The translations under genes were made by a program, and so were the position numbers. The notes beneath the pieces were generated by a model. It was not told the origin of the DNA, did not search any database, and saw nothing but the letters and a program-made list of their open reading frames with translations. From NCBI GenBank assembly GCA_907163345.1, contig CAJQUN010000021.1, forward strand, positions 2,418,001 to 2,482,000: a DNA stretch of 64,000 nucleotides, written 5' to 3'. Below are positions 45,269 to 56,827 of the stretch, in pieces; position 1 is the stretch's first letter, and every line of letters starts with the position of its first letter. This DNA comes from Haberlea rhodopensis (taxonomy: Eukaryota > Streptophyta > Magnoliopsida > Lamiales > Gesneriaceae).

Positions 45269-46174
45269 ATGAGGGATTTCCCGTCTTGCTTTGGGGAAAA
45301 TGGAGTTCAAGTTGCTGATGCTTCTTGTTCAAGTGTGGGCGCGAGTAAAATCTCTCAGAATTCTGTTACCTCTATTTACAAGTGTAAATTGTTTGCTAAA
45401 ACTTGTTTAATAAGCATTGTGTGGAGCAAAAATTTGATGGGTCAATGCCTTAGTGTTGAAATAGGTGATGTATCGAATAATTTCATATGTAAAGTAGATG
45501 TGAAATCTTCTCTGTTCTCCAAAAAGAAAGGGTCCAAGCTGTTTGAAGTGAATTCATGTAAGATCGAAGTGTTTTGGGATCTTTCTGTGGCAAAATTTGG
45601 ATCTGGGCTTGAGCCGTTAGAGGGATATTATATTGCAGTCGTGTGCAGAGGGGAGATGGTTCTGGTTATAGGGGATCTGAAGAAGGAGGCGTTCCAGAAA
45701 ACCGGGGCAAAATTTTCAATCTCTAGTGCAATTTTCATTTCTAAGCGAGAGCACATTTATGGGAAGAGGGTTTTTGGTACCAAGGCACAATTTTGTGATA
45801 ATGGGCAGATTCATGACCTGAGAATCGAATGTGACACGAATTTGAGCGACGATCCTTGCCTTTTGCTTCGTGTTGATGCGAAAACCGTGATGCAGATCAA
45901 GCATCTTAAGTGGAAATTTCGAGGGAATTACACGATCTTGGTTGATGGGCTTCCTGTGGAAGTCTCTTGGGATGTTCATAATTGGTTTTTTGGGCAGAGT
46001 TTAGGGAATGCTGTATTCATGTTTCAATCTAGTTCATCAGCGGAGAAGTTGTGGACTAGCCCCTCGATTTTGGAGTCATCCATGTTTTCTTGGAGCTGCT
46101 CGGAGAGTTTCAGGGAATCGAAATTATCAGGTCTTGGTTTTTCTTTGTTTTTGTATGCTTGGAAGAATGAATAG
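45269..46174 (+). CDS. DUF868 family protein
   Basis: A single-exon frame of 301 codons. I chose ATG 45269 because MRDFPSCFGENGVQVADASCS is the usual N-terminus of the family; an in-frame ATG at 45212 would add 19 unlikely residues. Family blocks present include YKCKLFAKTCLISIVWSKNLMG, a KKGSKLF-containing basic loop, FWDLS..KFGSG.EP..GYY, an HVYGKR-like segment and a Leu-rich VDGLPVEVSWDVHNWFF block ahead of the C-terminal FMFQ. DUF868 proteins are plant-specific, about 300 residues long, with no known biochemical function. The mostly beta, cysteine-containing domain covers residues 30-270, and no signal peptide is visible. The gene appears intact. It is the only full host gene between the transposon-rich left part and the MITE-rich region to the right. 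Confidence 0.9.
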   Translation: MRDFPSCFGENGVQVADASCSSVGASKISQNSVTSIYKCKLFAKTCLISIVWSKNLMGQCLSVEIGDVSNNFICKVDVKSSLFSKKKGSKLFEVNSCKIEVFWDLSVAKFGSGLEPLEGYYIAVVCRGEMVLVIGDLKKEAFQKTGAKFSISSAIFISKREHIYGKRVFGTKAQFCDNGQIHDLRIECDTNLSDDPCLLLRVDAKTVMQIKHLKWKFRGNYTILVDGLPVEVSWDVHNWFFGQSLGNAVFMFQSSSSAEKLWTSPSILESSMFSWSCSESFRESKLSGLGFSLFLYAWKNE

Positions 46175-47929
46175 AGATTGATTTCCGATTTCTTGATAAC
46201 TAACAATATATTTTACCCGGAGTTGCTATTCTTGAAGCTTTGGTTGAGTTTTTATTAATGGAGATGATGCACTTATCCATATAGAAATTTCCTTCTTGAA
46301 CTATAGGGTGCTCATTTTAGCTCCCTAAAACTTGATTCGCCATTAGTGTGTTTCCTTGCGTAAAATGCATATAGAAATAGAGCATCAAACCAACTGTTGG
46401 ATCGAAACCTATCCTTAGTTTTGGTCAAGATTTAATCTCGATTCTTCAGAACTAAATCATTTCTTAGAAATAGTGATTTTTGATGATTGTGTAATGTGTT
46501 GCTACAGAACAGTACACTTCTCCTCACTACAATGGAAACTGGGAAGTTTTGTCGATTATATCCGGATAAGTGTGCACACCTAATGCTTAGAGTGTAGAAA
46601 TTTGCTTACAAATCCATTTAGTTTATTCCGTTTTACTAATTTTGAACAGTTTTCTTTCTGGGAAATCTGATGTTCTGTATCATGGGATCATGTATTTTGG
46701 TTTTGGTTTTTTGAATGCAGTTTCTAATAATGTGTATGCAAATGCTTGTAATGAACAAGAAAAAGGTAAAAAAATGGATATAGTTAGGAGTTGTAATTAG
46801 ATGAAGTTCAATAAATGCTTTGTATTGATAAGTTTAGATACGCCGTAAGCGACTAACACTGTAAATGTTACAAGACGATCGCCTTCCTTCCTTCAAATTG
46901 GAAAAATCAAAGTTTACACATGATTTGTTAAAAATATTTAGGTTTTTCCATTGAAAACATATTATATATCACTGTATTGGCATGTCATCCCTTGTTCTTG
47001 ATGTTATAGTTTGCAAAAGTTTAGAATAGAAGGTGATATTAATAGTATTAGCTGGTGTATCCAGTATTAACTATTATGGCTCGAACCTTCGAGTCAAACT
47101 CATATTCGGGGAGGGCCTTGCGAATTCGATTGCAAAATGCAATCAAATTTGTTGCGCAACATAATACGTTTTTCCAAAGGAGTCATCATACTTGCTTTAT
47201 GATCATTTTCCTTTTAACAGAAGATTGTATAGGAAGACTGGGGGCAGGTTCTTTCTTGAGTTGAATTCATGTGGGGGAAAAAGTGCCTAATTGTGTCCCG
47301 AATGTCCAAATATTGATGTCATTGTGCCAAATTCTATTATTACCTTACCAAATTTATATATTTATCCTTATGTCCTCAACAATTTTACCAATGAAAATAA
47401 ATTTAAAATTATTAGTACACAAACAAAATATTTCATATAAATGAACATATTTTGGTTATTTTGGTGTTTGTGTAAAGTTCATTCCCTTTGATTTAATAAT
47501 TTACTAGCTAGGTTATATTAGTACTCAGATTGATTTCTACCTGTGGATTGTATTCCTAATTCCTAATTCTATCTTTATTTTTTAAGAACAAAATCTTAAG
47601 TTGCCCATATTTAAACAACTTACATTCCAAATTTACAAATAATCCAACAGTGCTAAAATTCAAAATCCAAAAATATTCAAATGTATAATTTATATCGTGC
47701 AAAAGGTTTACAGGAAACTTACCAGGATCACCATCCATGAACACTACCTCTACCAAAGATCTCATATAATCTATCAACAACGGAAGCACAAACATCAGTT
47801 AAGTACATCACATTCTTTTTCATCAACAGATCTGAGCCTTTGATCTTCATTTTTCTCAATCTTTGAACCATCCTTCGACGTGCAGTTTCGAGTAATTTCT
47901 CGAGCATTTTTTTTTTAAAAGAATGAATC
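46175..47929. other. intergenic DNA right of DUF868
   Basis: 3' flank and AT-rich sequence. A 67-codon minus-strand frame at 47931-47728 (Lys/Arg/Met-rich, with a VCASVVDRLYEIFGRG stretch) was not recognised and may be chance. Confidence 0.4.
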
Positions 47930-47937
47930 ACTATTAT

Positions 47938-48297
47938 GTGTAAATTTCAAAAATGTTCTCATAGAATATAGATATTTGCAATACTAGTCCCAAACTTTTA
48001 TGAATAATTAAATATAGTACCAATGGAAATTGTTTTAATAAAAAATAGTCGCAAACTTTTGTTTTTATTTAATCAATAATAGTCGCAAACTTTTGTTTTT
48101 AATCAAAAGTGGTCTTAAAACCCTTTATTCAATTATGTGACTACTTTTGTTAAAAAGTAATTTCAGTGGGACTAAATTTATTAAAAACATTTATGTGAGA
48201 CTATTTTTAATTAAAGTAAGATTATACTTGATTTAATCCTAAAAGTTTGGTACTAATATTGACATATTCTATATGCCCATTTTTTTAAATTTACCCG
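47938..48297. mobile_element. MITE (360 bp), 8-bp target duplication ACTATTAT
   Basis: The ends GTGTAAATTT and, inverted, CGGGTAAATTT start inverted repeats about 85 bp long. Shared blocks include TAGAATAT and AGT(C)CCAAACTTTTA. ACTATTAT flanks at 47930-47937 and 48298-48305. No coding capacity. The 8-bp duplication suggests hAT-like mobilisation, or Mutator-like if one more base is allowed. Confidence 0.82.
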
Positions 48298-49010
48298 ACT
48301 ATTATTATAAAGAAGAAAAATGGTGCAAACTACTTTATGTTCATTGAAATGGAATGTGAAAGGAGTATATGGTCTAGGACTTCACTTATAGAGATGTTTT
48401 CTTGAAAAAAACTTGATTCGTGACATTTATGAATGGTGGTATCCGATTCTAGTGCAAGTAATATAATTGTCTCTTGAAGTAAGCATAAAGGATTTTTTTG
48501 TATAAATTTTAAAAACGAATTTTTCTTGGAGTTTGGTATAAACTAATTAGTGCCACTAACATGCTCATTACACTAAATTTATGGCTTGTATGGATCATAT
48601 GTGATTGTGGGGTAAATGATTTTTTTACTAATATATTTGTTAAAGCTTAAAAGCAGAAGTCTAGAGAAAAGTTCATTATATCCCCATATAATCATATATT
48701 CAATGTTGGGTATGGGATTCAAACTAAGTCTAGGGATGGGATGACCCTCTAGCACATCAACAATTAAAAATCAGATCATGAACTTGGCCACATGCACTAT
48801 ACAACAAAATTCTAACATTATTCTATTACGGATTGGTTCCTAAATCCTAGATAATGGTTAGTAAAATCTCATTAAAGATTATGATATACATGAATAGGGG
48901 CATCTGATAGTGTATTTGATAAGTTTTGAAATTTTATTAAGAGTTTTTTCATGAATAGAACAAGCTTGCCTAGGTGTTACCTTTGTATTGAAACATTGTA
49001 CAGCTATGCT

Positions 49011-49193
49011 GGTTTCATTGTTGCTGCCCTTAAGGGCACTGCCCTCAAGGGCACTGCCCTCAAGGGCACTGCCCTCAGGGGCATTATCCACCATCCATTT
49101 AGAATCTTTTTTTCCTTTTTTAAAAAAAGATTCCAAATGAATGGTGATGATGCCCCTAATGACACTACCCTTAAGGACATCATCAAACAAACC
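49011..49193. mobile_element. small foldback MITE (183 bp), 9-bp target duplication AGCTATGCT
   Basis: Nearly the whole element is an inverted repeat. The left arm from GGTTTCATTG and the right arm from GGTTTGTTTG (inverted) share CCTTAAGGG, AGGGGCAT, ACCATYCATTT and GAATCTTTTTTT. The left arm has two extra copies of a 15-bp unit (CTCAAGGGCACTGCC). Flanks are AGCTATGCT at 49002-49010 and 49194-49202. The 9-bp duplication points to Mutator-like mobilisation. Confidence 0.85.
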
Positions 49194-49290
49194 AGCTATG
49201 CTCGTGTCTTGTACCTAATGGTTGGAGTACTATTTGTACTTAATATATTTTAATTTATTGGCTTAACAAAAAAAAGTATAGAGAGGACAT

Positions 49291-49690
49291 TGTTGAATCA
49301 GCAATCAACTTCGATTGAATAGAAGATAAGGCGAAATAATTCATTTCACTAAAGACGATCAACTCGAAGGAGAGAATTCTATGTTACAATTAGTCAGAAT
49401 GCTTAAATTGAATTAACCCTTTCTTTTGGTCTAATATTTATATTAAATATATTTGTAACTACTCTGTAACTAACTCAGCCAATACTTTGTAAATCAGTTC
49501 TAACGGCTACTTTTAGTGGTTGAGTCTTCTTGTTGATTAGTTTGAGCAGTTGTTGGTTCTTCTTTATTGTTTTATCTTAACGAGCTCCCGCAAGATGGAC
49601 GTGCATGTTTTGCATGTGCATCTCGGCCGTAAACATTCCGAACAATTGTGTACCTAAAGGTTTTGTCAAAATGTCAGCAACTTGTGATAG
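49291..49690 (-). mobile_element. copia remnant: RNase H tail and 3' LTR
   Basis: Minus strand 49690-49583 reads the end of copia RNase H (QVADILTKPL, then a short tail). It is followed by a presumed LTR of about 292 bp at 49582-49291 that ends TTCAACA (plus TGTTGAATCA). The LTR start reads CG instead of TG. Everything upstream is lost. Confidence 0.65.
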
Positions 49691-50572
49691 TAATAGATTT
49701 ACCAAAATCGGACACACGTATGATAGTAATAGATTTACCATAACATACAATACAATATAATAAATTTGGTCGTGGGTTTAGATTGAGACTGACCAAGTAA
49801 AATCGGACACACGTGTGATAGTAATAGATTTACCAAAATCGAAGGCTAGAAGTTTTCATAAATCGACATACAATATTGAGTGTTAAATAAATGCATAATC
49901 ATTGTCTTGTTGCATCATAGTATTAGACTTGTTATAACTGGACCAAAGTATAACATGTGCATTAGGAAAACTCGTCACCTTAGAATTGTTGAATTTAATT
50001 CTTAACTAATATGCGAATTATGGGGGATTATGTGGGTGAACCGAAGTCTTGATAATTGTCTCTACTGATTTATATACTCTTTACTACGTGATGGGTTGAA
50101 TATCGAGTGTTTAATTAATATTACTTTAATAATCATCACTAATTATTATAAGCTAAATATAGTTAAACTATTCTACAATGTAGATAGATTTAATTGTTCA
50201 AACTAGATGGAGAATTTGTAAAACAGCTATTATACAAGGGAGTCTTTGTTATACAAACATTAAATATATATTCATGTTACGTCTGCATCAAATGATATCT
50301 ACATTATATGTAAATGATAGACAACAAGGTTTTTGCCTAGTGATTGTCATATATTTCTTAATATAAGAGGTCTCGGATTCGAGTCATTCTCCCTCCCCCA
50401 ATTTTTTTAATATATATAGTAAATGTATTATTACTATTGTTTTGTGAGTAATGCCAAAATTAAATATCTATATTTTGAAGTTTTTGAATGATTAATTCTT
50501 TTGAAAAAAAATTTACCCCATAAGAAAAATTAGTGGCGGAGGCAGTAGGAGGCGGGCATGGGCGATTTATTC
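49691..50572. other. intergenic DNA, AT-rich
   Basis: Contains two copies of GATAGTAATAGATTTACC near 49686 and 49817. A GAGGTCTCGGATTCGAGTC stretch at 50366-50385 resembles a Pol III box B of a tRNA-derived SINE, but no box A or target duplication was found. Confidence 0.4.
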
Positions 50573-50709
50573 TATGCTACCTCATGGGATAGTGTCCTAT
50601 GGGATGCATCCAACCATTCATTGAGAATATTTCCACTTAACATCATTGAGAATATTCACAATGAATGATTGGATGTACCCCATAAGACACTATCCCATAA
50701 AGTAGCATA
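50573..50709. mobile_element. MITE-like inverted repeat (137 bp)
   Basis: Left arm TATGCTACCTCATGGGATAG and right arm (inverted) TATGCTACTTTATGGGATAG continue for about 58 bp with some 50 matches, leaving a short loop. No convincing target duplication seen. Words resemble those of the 49011 element and of the phytocyanin intron near 57270-57360. Confidence 0.72.
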
Positions 50710-51114
50710 TAATATTTCGGCAGGGGCACCCACCCCCCTCAACTTTTGAGTTTTGGGGATGGGGTGGATGGTTACACATGTACCTGGGCCTCCCAATAAT
50801 TTTCTAGAAATTATTTTTTTGATCTAAAATAAAAAGTAAAAAAAATCAATAAAATAATAAAATGGTAAAAATACAATATAAATCCTAAACCAATTTAACT
50901 CGATTCTCACATCTCTATTTCTCTTATTTTTCGATCTCTTCTTTCCACGACACCAATTGCGAACTCATGCTTTCCAACTTTTAATGTGTTTATACTTTAA
51001 ATTTTTTTCGATACAATATTTCATCTATTATTGAAATTAAACTTATATGTTTCAAATTACTAATCTATATTGAAAAAAAAAAAGAATTATCAAGATTTCA
51101 GTGTGAATTAATTA

Positions 51115-52636
51115 GGGAAAATTGCATATTGGTGTTGTTTCCAGAAAGTTAATTCAAATAAGTCTGGAAAAAAAATAATATCTACAAAAAAATACACGTA
51201 GGAGAGAATTATATTCACATAAGTTCACTTTTAAAGAGTTGGTTTGCAAATGTCTTTTTTAGTTCCCAAAATACCCTTAAGTTATAAAAAAAATCTAAAC
51301 CTAATTTCAGATTAACTCTTTATATCATCTCTTTCCCCCTTTGCACGTAAAATCTCCAATTTTTCGCGATTCCGAGATCATTATTTTCTTCATCATCTTG
51401 TCGCCTCATCTCGTCGCACCGACCTAAAAATTATTTGCTAAATGTTATGCACATGAAATATGTTTGAATCGAAGCATCTAAATTATTCGTAGCATTTGTG
51501 ATCTTTTTTTTGAATTGAAAAAGACACCGGACTACTCTGCACATATAATTTTCGGATCTGCTCTGCACATTCCATCATGTGTGTGTATATTGTGTGTGTA
51601 TGTGATTACAAATTTGAATATTGATACTAAATTTCAGATATCGAAAGTTTGTTGGTATATTTTTTTTAAAAAAAATATCTCATGGCTTTGACTGATGCAT
51701 ATGAATGAAAAAGTAAGGTATGTATTGGTGTCCGAGGTTGTTTGCTCATTTCCAAAATTTACAGTCTGGCAGCAAGATATTGCAACGAATAAGATGACCC
51801 AGAGAAAAAGTAATTGGTGCACGAAAAATTATAAAAAGTAACTGGTGCATGAAAATTATAAAAAGTAACTGGTGCATGAAAATATAACCTTGGTGCACGA
51901 AAATCATAAAAAAGTAACGGGTGCACGAAAATCATAAAAAAGTAACTGGTGCACAAATATATAACTTTGGTGCACGAAAATTATAAAAATAATTGGTGTA
52001 CGAAAATGATAAAAAGTAACTGGTGCACGAAAATTATAAAAAGTAACTGGTGCACGAAAATATAACCTAGTTGCACAAAAATATAACTTTGATGCACGAA
52101 ATTACAACACTGGTGCACAAACTTTGTGTTAATTAACTGATGCACAAACTTTGCAAAAAACAAACTGGTGCACTAAATATTTTAACTGGTGCACGAAATT
52201 AAATGGTTCTTGCATCACTTACTTAATTGTATGGTTCGTGCAACACCCACTTGCAATTATGGTTCGTGCATCACATACTTTTTTTTAATTTTGTGCATCA
52301 GTGACTTATTTTAATTTTCGTGCATTTATTATTGATTTTCAATTTTCGTGCACCAGTAGCTGATTTTAATTTTCGTGCATCAGTTACTGATTTTTATTTT
52401 CGTGCATCAATTATTGATTTTCAATTTTTCGTGCACCAGTTCTGTTAATAATTTTCGCGCACCAGTTATTTTTTATGATTTCGTGCACCAGTTATTTTTA
52501 TAATTTTCGTGCACCAATTAATTTTTCTCTAGGTCATCTTCTTTGTTGCAAGTTTCATACTGTAAATTATGACAATGAGCAAAGAAGCACGTACACCAAT
52601 TCATAATAGCTAAAAAACATCAAAATGCAACAAACA

Positions 52637-52693
<57 letters not shown>

Positions 52694-53035
52694 CTCTTAC
52701 ACACATACACACACAAACACACACACGTACCAGAATTAAAAAAATCTGGAACGAAGTGATGGAACGTAAAATCGAAGAGATAAAGAGAAAAACCAACTGT
52801 AAGAAACCGTAACTGGCGAGAGAGATTTACAAGGAGATTTGAATCACAGTGGTGAAAGAAAGAGATCGAACGAATTGCTGAAAGTAAGATATTGAAATTT
52901 TTTGAGATTGTCACATTTTCTTATTAATGGCACTTTTGTCATTTTAACATAAAATTGACTTAAATAATTGCAAGTTTTTTTCCTGGACTAGGATGAATAA
53001 AGTTTTACCTTTGGGTACCGGCCTGAATTTTCCCC
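51115..53035. mobile_element. large Mutator-like foldback element (1921 bp), 9-bp target duplication AATTAATTA
   Basis: The ends are GGGAAAATT and, inverted, GGGGAAAATT. Similarity continues for about 65 bp and ends in CTGGAAAAAAA / CCAGGAAAAAAAC. AATTAATTA flanks at 51106-51114 and 53036-53044. An inner palindrome at about 51700-52620 is built from some 16 direct GGTGCACGA-type units on the left (51816-52200) and about 12 inverted units on the right (52205-52530). It is bordered by matching unique sequence such as TTGCAACRAAKAAGATGACC. A (TA)n run and TG/CA-rich tracts lie outside it. There is no transposase, so it is non-autonomous. Confidence 0.85.
52639..52690. repeat. (TA)n microsatellite inside the foldback element
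   Basis: Uninterrupted TA alternation of about 52 bp, followed by a CACA-rich tract. Confidence 0.95.
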
Positions 53036-53044
53036 AATTAATTA

Positions 53045-53810
53045 TCGATGAGTTTGAAGTTGTTAATAAAAGTCGAACACAACTTAAAATGATTAAGCAT
53101 GATAAATAAATATTGATTTGGTATCTATCTTCACTGACTCAAATTATCATGATTAAGACATTATTTTTTATCATTATTTGCAAATTTGATTGTGGGAAAT
53201 ATGTTAGGGATGAAGAGATAAAAATTTCGGTATGATACATTATTGCTCCTATTCTAGGTAATATATTTAAAATCATAGTTTTTAATTTTTTTGTTTTTTG
53301 TTGGCACTAAATTAATATTATTTTTTATAAGTCACCTTTTTATTAGAACATATGTAGAAATATAATAATGACCAATTAAGTATTTATATATTTTGACAAC
53401 TAATTCTATAAAAAAAATTCATTTTTGGCACCCGAACCTGAGAAAAAGTCTACATAAAATCTAAACTGGGTCTTACTATCATTAGACAAATGATCTTTAA
53501 AATGTTGTGCGTGGTTGCAGCATTTCTTCTCTTATATTTTCTTTTATTTACATGACATAAATTCAAAATAATTCTAAGTTGAAAACATGTCTCTTTCATG
53601 CAATAACTAAAACCTGATCCAAAAATAAATAAATATAAAATGAAGGTGTCTGTCTTATTCAGAAGTTGATGATTCATCCAACGACTGCAAAATGATTCTT
53701 TGCTTTCAAGTCATTCAAGAATTGTTACCATGTTAAGTTAATCTATTGGTGGCAGCCGTCAATAGCTACTTCAGATGTGAGATTCCTAAACACTATGAGG
53801 GGTGTATTCA
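53045..53810. other. intergenic DNA between foldback element and MITE
   Basis: No gene or repeat pair seen. Confidence 0.5.
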
Positions 53811-53817
53811 TTATTTA

Positions 53818-54286
53818 TGGGAAAATTAAAAAAACAACCTATAGCTAGGTACACATTTCACTTTGCAATTATTGTTTGAAAATTACAGTTTACATCCTCA
53901 ACTTTCATGAATTGTAACATTTTGCATTCTCATGACTCAATTTTGTATTTTTATCGCCACATTCTTTTTTTAAAAAATATCAAAATAGATATTTGGGGTG
54001 TCAAAATTCTATTTTTCGAAATCAAACAATTAGGGAATTTCGATATCAAAAATATATATTTTTTTTAAAAAAATTTACAATAGCTAGCCTAAGAAGATCT
54101 AAATTTGAATATGCAAGGCGGTGATGGAATGCAATGATAAATCTTTGATAAAAATACAAAATCGGGTTAATATGATGCAAAGTGTTACAATTCATGAAAG
54201 TTGAGGATGCAAACTGTAATTTTGAAACAATAGTTGCAAAGTAGAATTTGAACCAAACTATAGGATTTTTTTTTAGTAATTTCCCA
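53818..54286. mobile_element. MITE (469 bp) with about 145-bp inverted repeats
   Basis: Left TGGGAAAATTA and right (inverted) TGGGAAATTAC open arms that match strongly through TTACAGTTTRCATCCTCAAC and CATGAATTGTAACAYTTTGC. TTATTTA flanks at 53811-53817 and 54287-54293 (8 bp if the adjacent A is counted on both sides). No open frame. Confidence 0.88.
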
Positions 54287-54293
54287 TTATTTA

Positions 54294-54803
54294 ATGACTT
54301 TTTTAAGATGATAGATCTTTATGGAGTTGATAGATTCCTATCGACTCTCGTAGATTTTTTCATAATTTCTTTGGAATTTTATTATAGGATTTAGACATTC
54401 ATAAATATGATATTTGAACCAACTGATTCCATAGACAACTTTTTTTCTTATGTGGGCTTTTTAATACACACTATGAAACATTTTTTATACGAAATGTGCA
54501 AAAAACAAAGTCCATGTTTTGTTTTTTTGATCTAGATTATTTATTTAATAATATAATATGTTACATAAATATACATTTAATTATGATTTTTTATTATAAA
54601 AAACGAAACATAATAAATGAATTTGAATTTATAGACTTCTCTTCTGTGTGTTCTTCCCCAACCAACCACTTCATCCCTGTTGAGAGAGAGAGAGAGAGAG
54701 AATTTTTTTAAAAAAATTCGAACTCTGTCCAAATCTTCAAGTTGGGTTAGGAGAATGTTTTATGTTTTTTTAATTGTACATAGTGTTTCAAGGTTTGTAC
54801 TAA
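54294..54803. other. intergenic DNA, AT-rich
   Basis: Contains a short (GA)n run at 54680-54701. No gene recognised. Confidence 0.5.
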
Positions 54804-54808
54804 ATAAT

Positions 54809-55372
54809 TGTAGGATCGGGCGCTTACCGATTTACCAATAACTATAGTTAAGGGTAATGACGCAACATCAATCTTTTCAACCATACACTGGCACAAGCGA
54901 CACGTGTTCGACCGATCACAAAGCAGAGACAATTGTTGAACCCCGACAATCACTCCCCCAATAATTGCACTCTCTGCAATTCATGGGAATCGAACACGCG
55001 ACCTTGGCTCTGATACCAATTGTAGGATCGAGCGCTTACCGCTTTACCAATAACTATAGTTAAGGGTAATGACGCAACATCAATCTTTTCAACCATACAC
55101 TGACACAAGCGCCACGTGTTCGACCGATCACAAAGCAGAGGCAATTGTTGAACCCCAACAATCACTCCCCCAATAATTGCACTCTCTTCAACTCATGGGA
55201 ATCTAACACGCGACCTTGGCTCTGATACCAATTGTAGGATCGAGCGCTTACCGCTTTACCAATAACTATAGTTAAGGGTAATGACGCAACATCAATCTTT
55301 TCAACAATACACTGGCACAAGCGCCACGTGTTCGATCGATCACAAAGCAGATGCAATTGTTGAACCCCAACA
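54809..55372 (-). mobile_element. tandem TRIM retrotransposon: three 140-bp LTRs, two 72-bp cores
   Basis: LTRs occupy 54809-54948, 55021-55160 and 55233-55372, each exactly 140 bp, starting TGTAGGATCG and ending CCCAACA or CCCGACA. The cores at 54949-55020 and 55161-55232 are each 72 bp. On the minus strand each core begins with the tRNA-iMet primer site TGGTATCAGAGCC two bases after the LTR and ends with the polypurine stretch TTGGGGGAGTGAT. ATAAT flanks the whole array at 54804-54808 and 55373-55377. There is no coding capacity: a TRIM mobilised in trans. One duplication around the array implies a single insertion or post-insertion unequal recombination. Confidence 0.95.
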
Positions 55373-55377
55373 ATAAT

Positions 55378-56627
55378 TCTCCAAGAGACACTAACAATCT
55401 ATTGAAATTTTAGATACCTACTTTTATAGAGTTTTAAAAAGTTAAGTTCGAATACTACTCGACTTTTTAAAACTCCATCAAAGTCTATTTGTGATACCAC
55501 TAGACTTCTATGGAGTATAAAAAAATCTAAATTGAATATCTTTAGACTTTTAAAGTATACAAAAGTCATTAAAATCAATAAAAATCTAGAATATATACAC
55601 CCCCTAATAATTTTCATTTTGGATTGTACAATGCCATATTGTGTCCATATATTCATAACCAGCTTTAAAACCCTCGCGACACAAAATCATTACTTCTATG
55701 AAAATAAGAAACATGTGATAAACTTAATCATGACTTCCCCTTCATATATTTATTACAACATGTTTTTCAACTTTGCTATATTACTGTTACAAACCACTCC
55801 ATTTAAAATGTTAATCCCGAAGGAGAAATCCCTCATCTGTATCAGAGACTCTTTGACCAGGCAGGTTATAAATCGAGGGATATATATGGATGACAAGGTT
55901 CCGAGAAGGAGAGCCTGTAAACCACTACTTCCTTAATAATAAAAAACGAGTGCAAAAGATGTGATATATAAAATAATTTCATATTTTTACATTCTTTTAT
56001 TAACGTAACGAAACATGCTAGATACATAAAAAATATCAGGTTCAATATTATTGAAAATATTGGAACCAACTTATGGGATCAAGCATGTTCGATCTTTAAT
56101 AAAATCGTTAGTTTATACATGAACTGATGTGTTGCGGACTAACAAATAAGGCTAAATCCAATTGAAAGTGGCAAGATAAATTTTTGGATTATTTGAGTTT
56201 TAATGTATCTGATAAGATTTGCAGAGATGCTGCTGTTGATATTTGTTTTATGAAAATCTGGATGACCAACCACACCTTCAAAGAATTTTACTTATTATGT
56301 ATTTAGATAATGCTTCTACTTATTTGTCTTAATTTTTCGATGATTTAATATGAGTTACCAAAGTTGTTAGATCAACGATTTTATGTACTAAAAAAATTTG
56401 AAATTTGAAATTTCATCGCTCTGCTCAAATTATGTTAGGAATTATTTACTGCCAAACATTCAACTTTATTGGAAGTGTTGAGCCATTGTTTTTCCACATT
56501 GGTTTACTTCTCCACTCAACCATTATTTTTCTACATACGTTGTTTACTTTTCCACTCAACTTATTTAATCATGAAAGGTAAAAAAGAATTGAATATGGGA
56601 GAAGGGCTTCTTTTTACCTAAAGCCAC
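55378..56627. other. intergenic DNA left of phytocyanin gene
   Basis: AT-rich, no gene recognised. A short direct repeat (TTTACTTYTCCACTCAAC) at about 56504-56562 lies in the distal promoter of the phytocyanin gene. Confidence 0.5.
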
Positions 56628-56634
56628 TTTCTCC

Positions 56635-56641
56635 TATAAAT
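56635..56641 (+). promoter_or_regulatory. TATA box of phytocyanin gene
   Basis: TATAAAT inside CTCCTATAAATCC, 187 bp before the ATG. Transcription would start near 56665, giving a 5' leader of about 160 nt. Confidence 0.65.
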
Positions 56642-56827
56642 CCTTGGAGAATTATAAAAGAAGGACCCATATTGAAAAGCTCCAAAAATCAACCTTCAAA
56701 CATCCATCCCCACCACAAGCTCTCTATAAAAAAAAGCCACAAAACAACATAATCCTTTCAGTTTTCACAACTGGCAACTTAAATCATCCTCCAAAAACTA
56801 TCAATTAAAAAGAAAAAAGAAAAAACC

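Noticed and set aside
48951..49253. 100-residue plus-strand frame with ALKGT repeats
   Set aside because: It reads through the small foldback MITE and its 15-bp units, and flanking target duplications show the core is an insertion.
50366..50385. tRNA-derived SINE from a box-B-like word
   Set aside because: No box A at the right distance, no tail and no target duplication could be found.
51759..52163. Open frames encoding FVHQL-type peptide repeats on the minus strand
   Set aside because: They are translations of the GTGCACGA tandem units within the foldback element; no start context or conserved domain.
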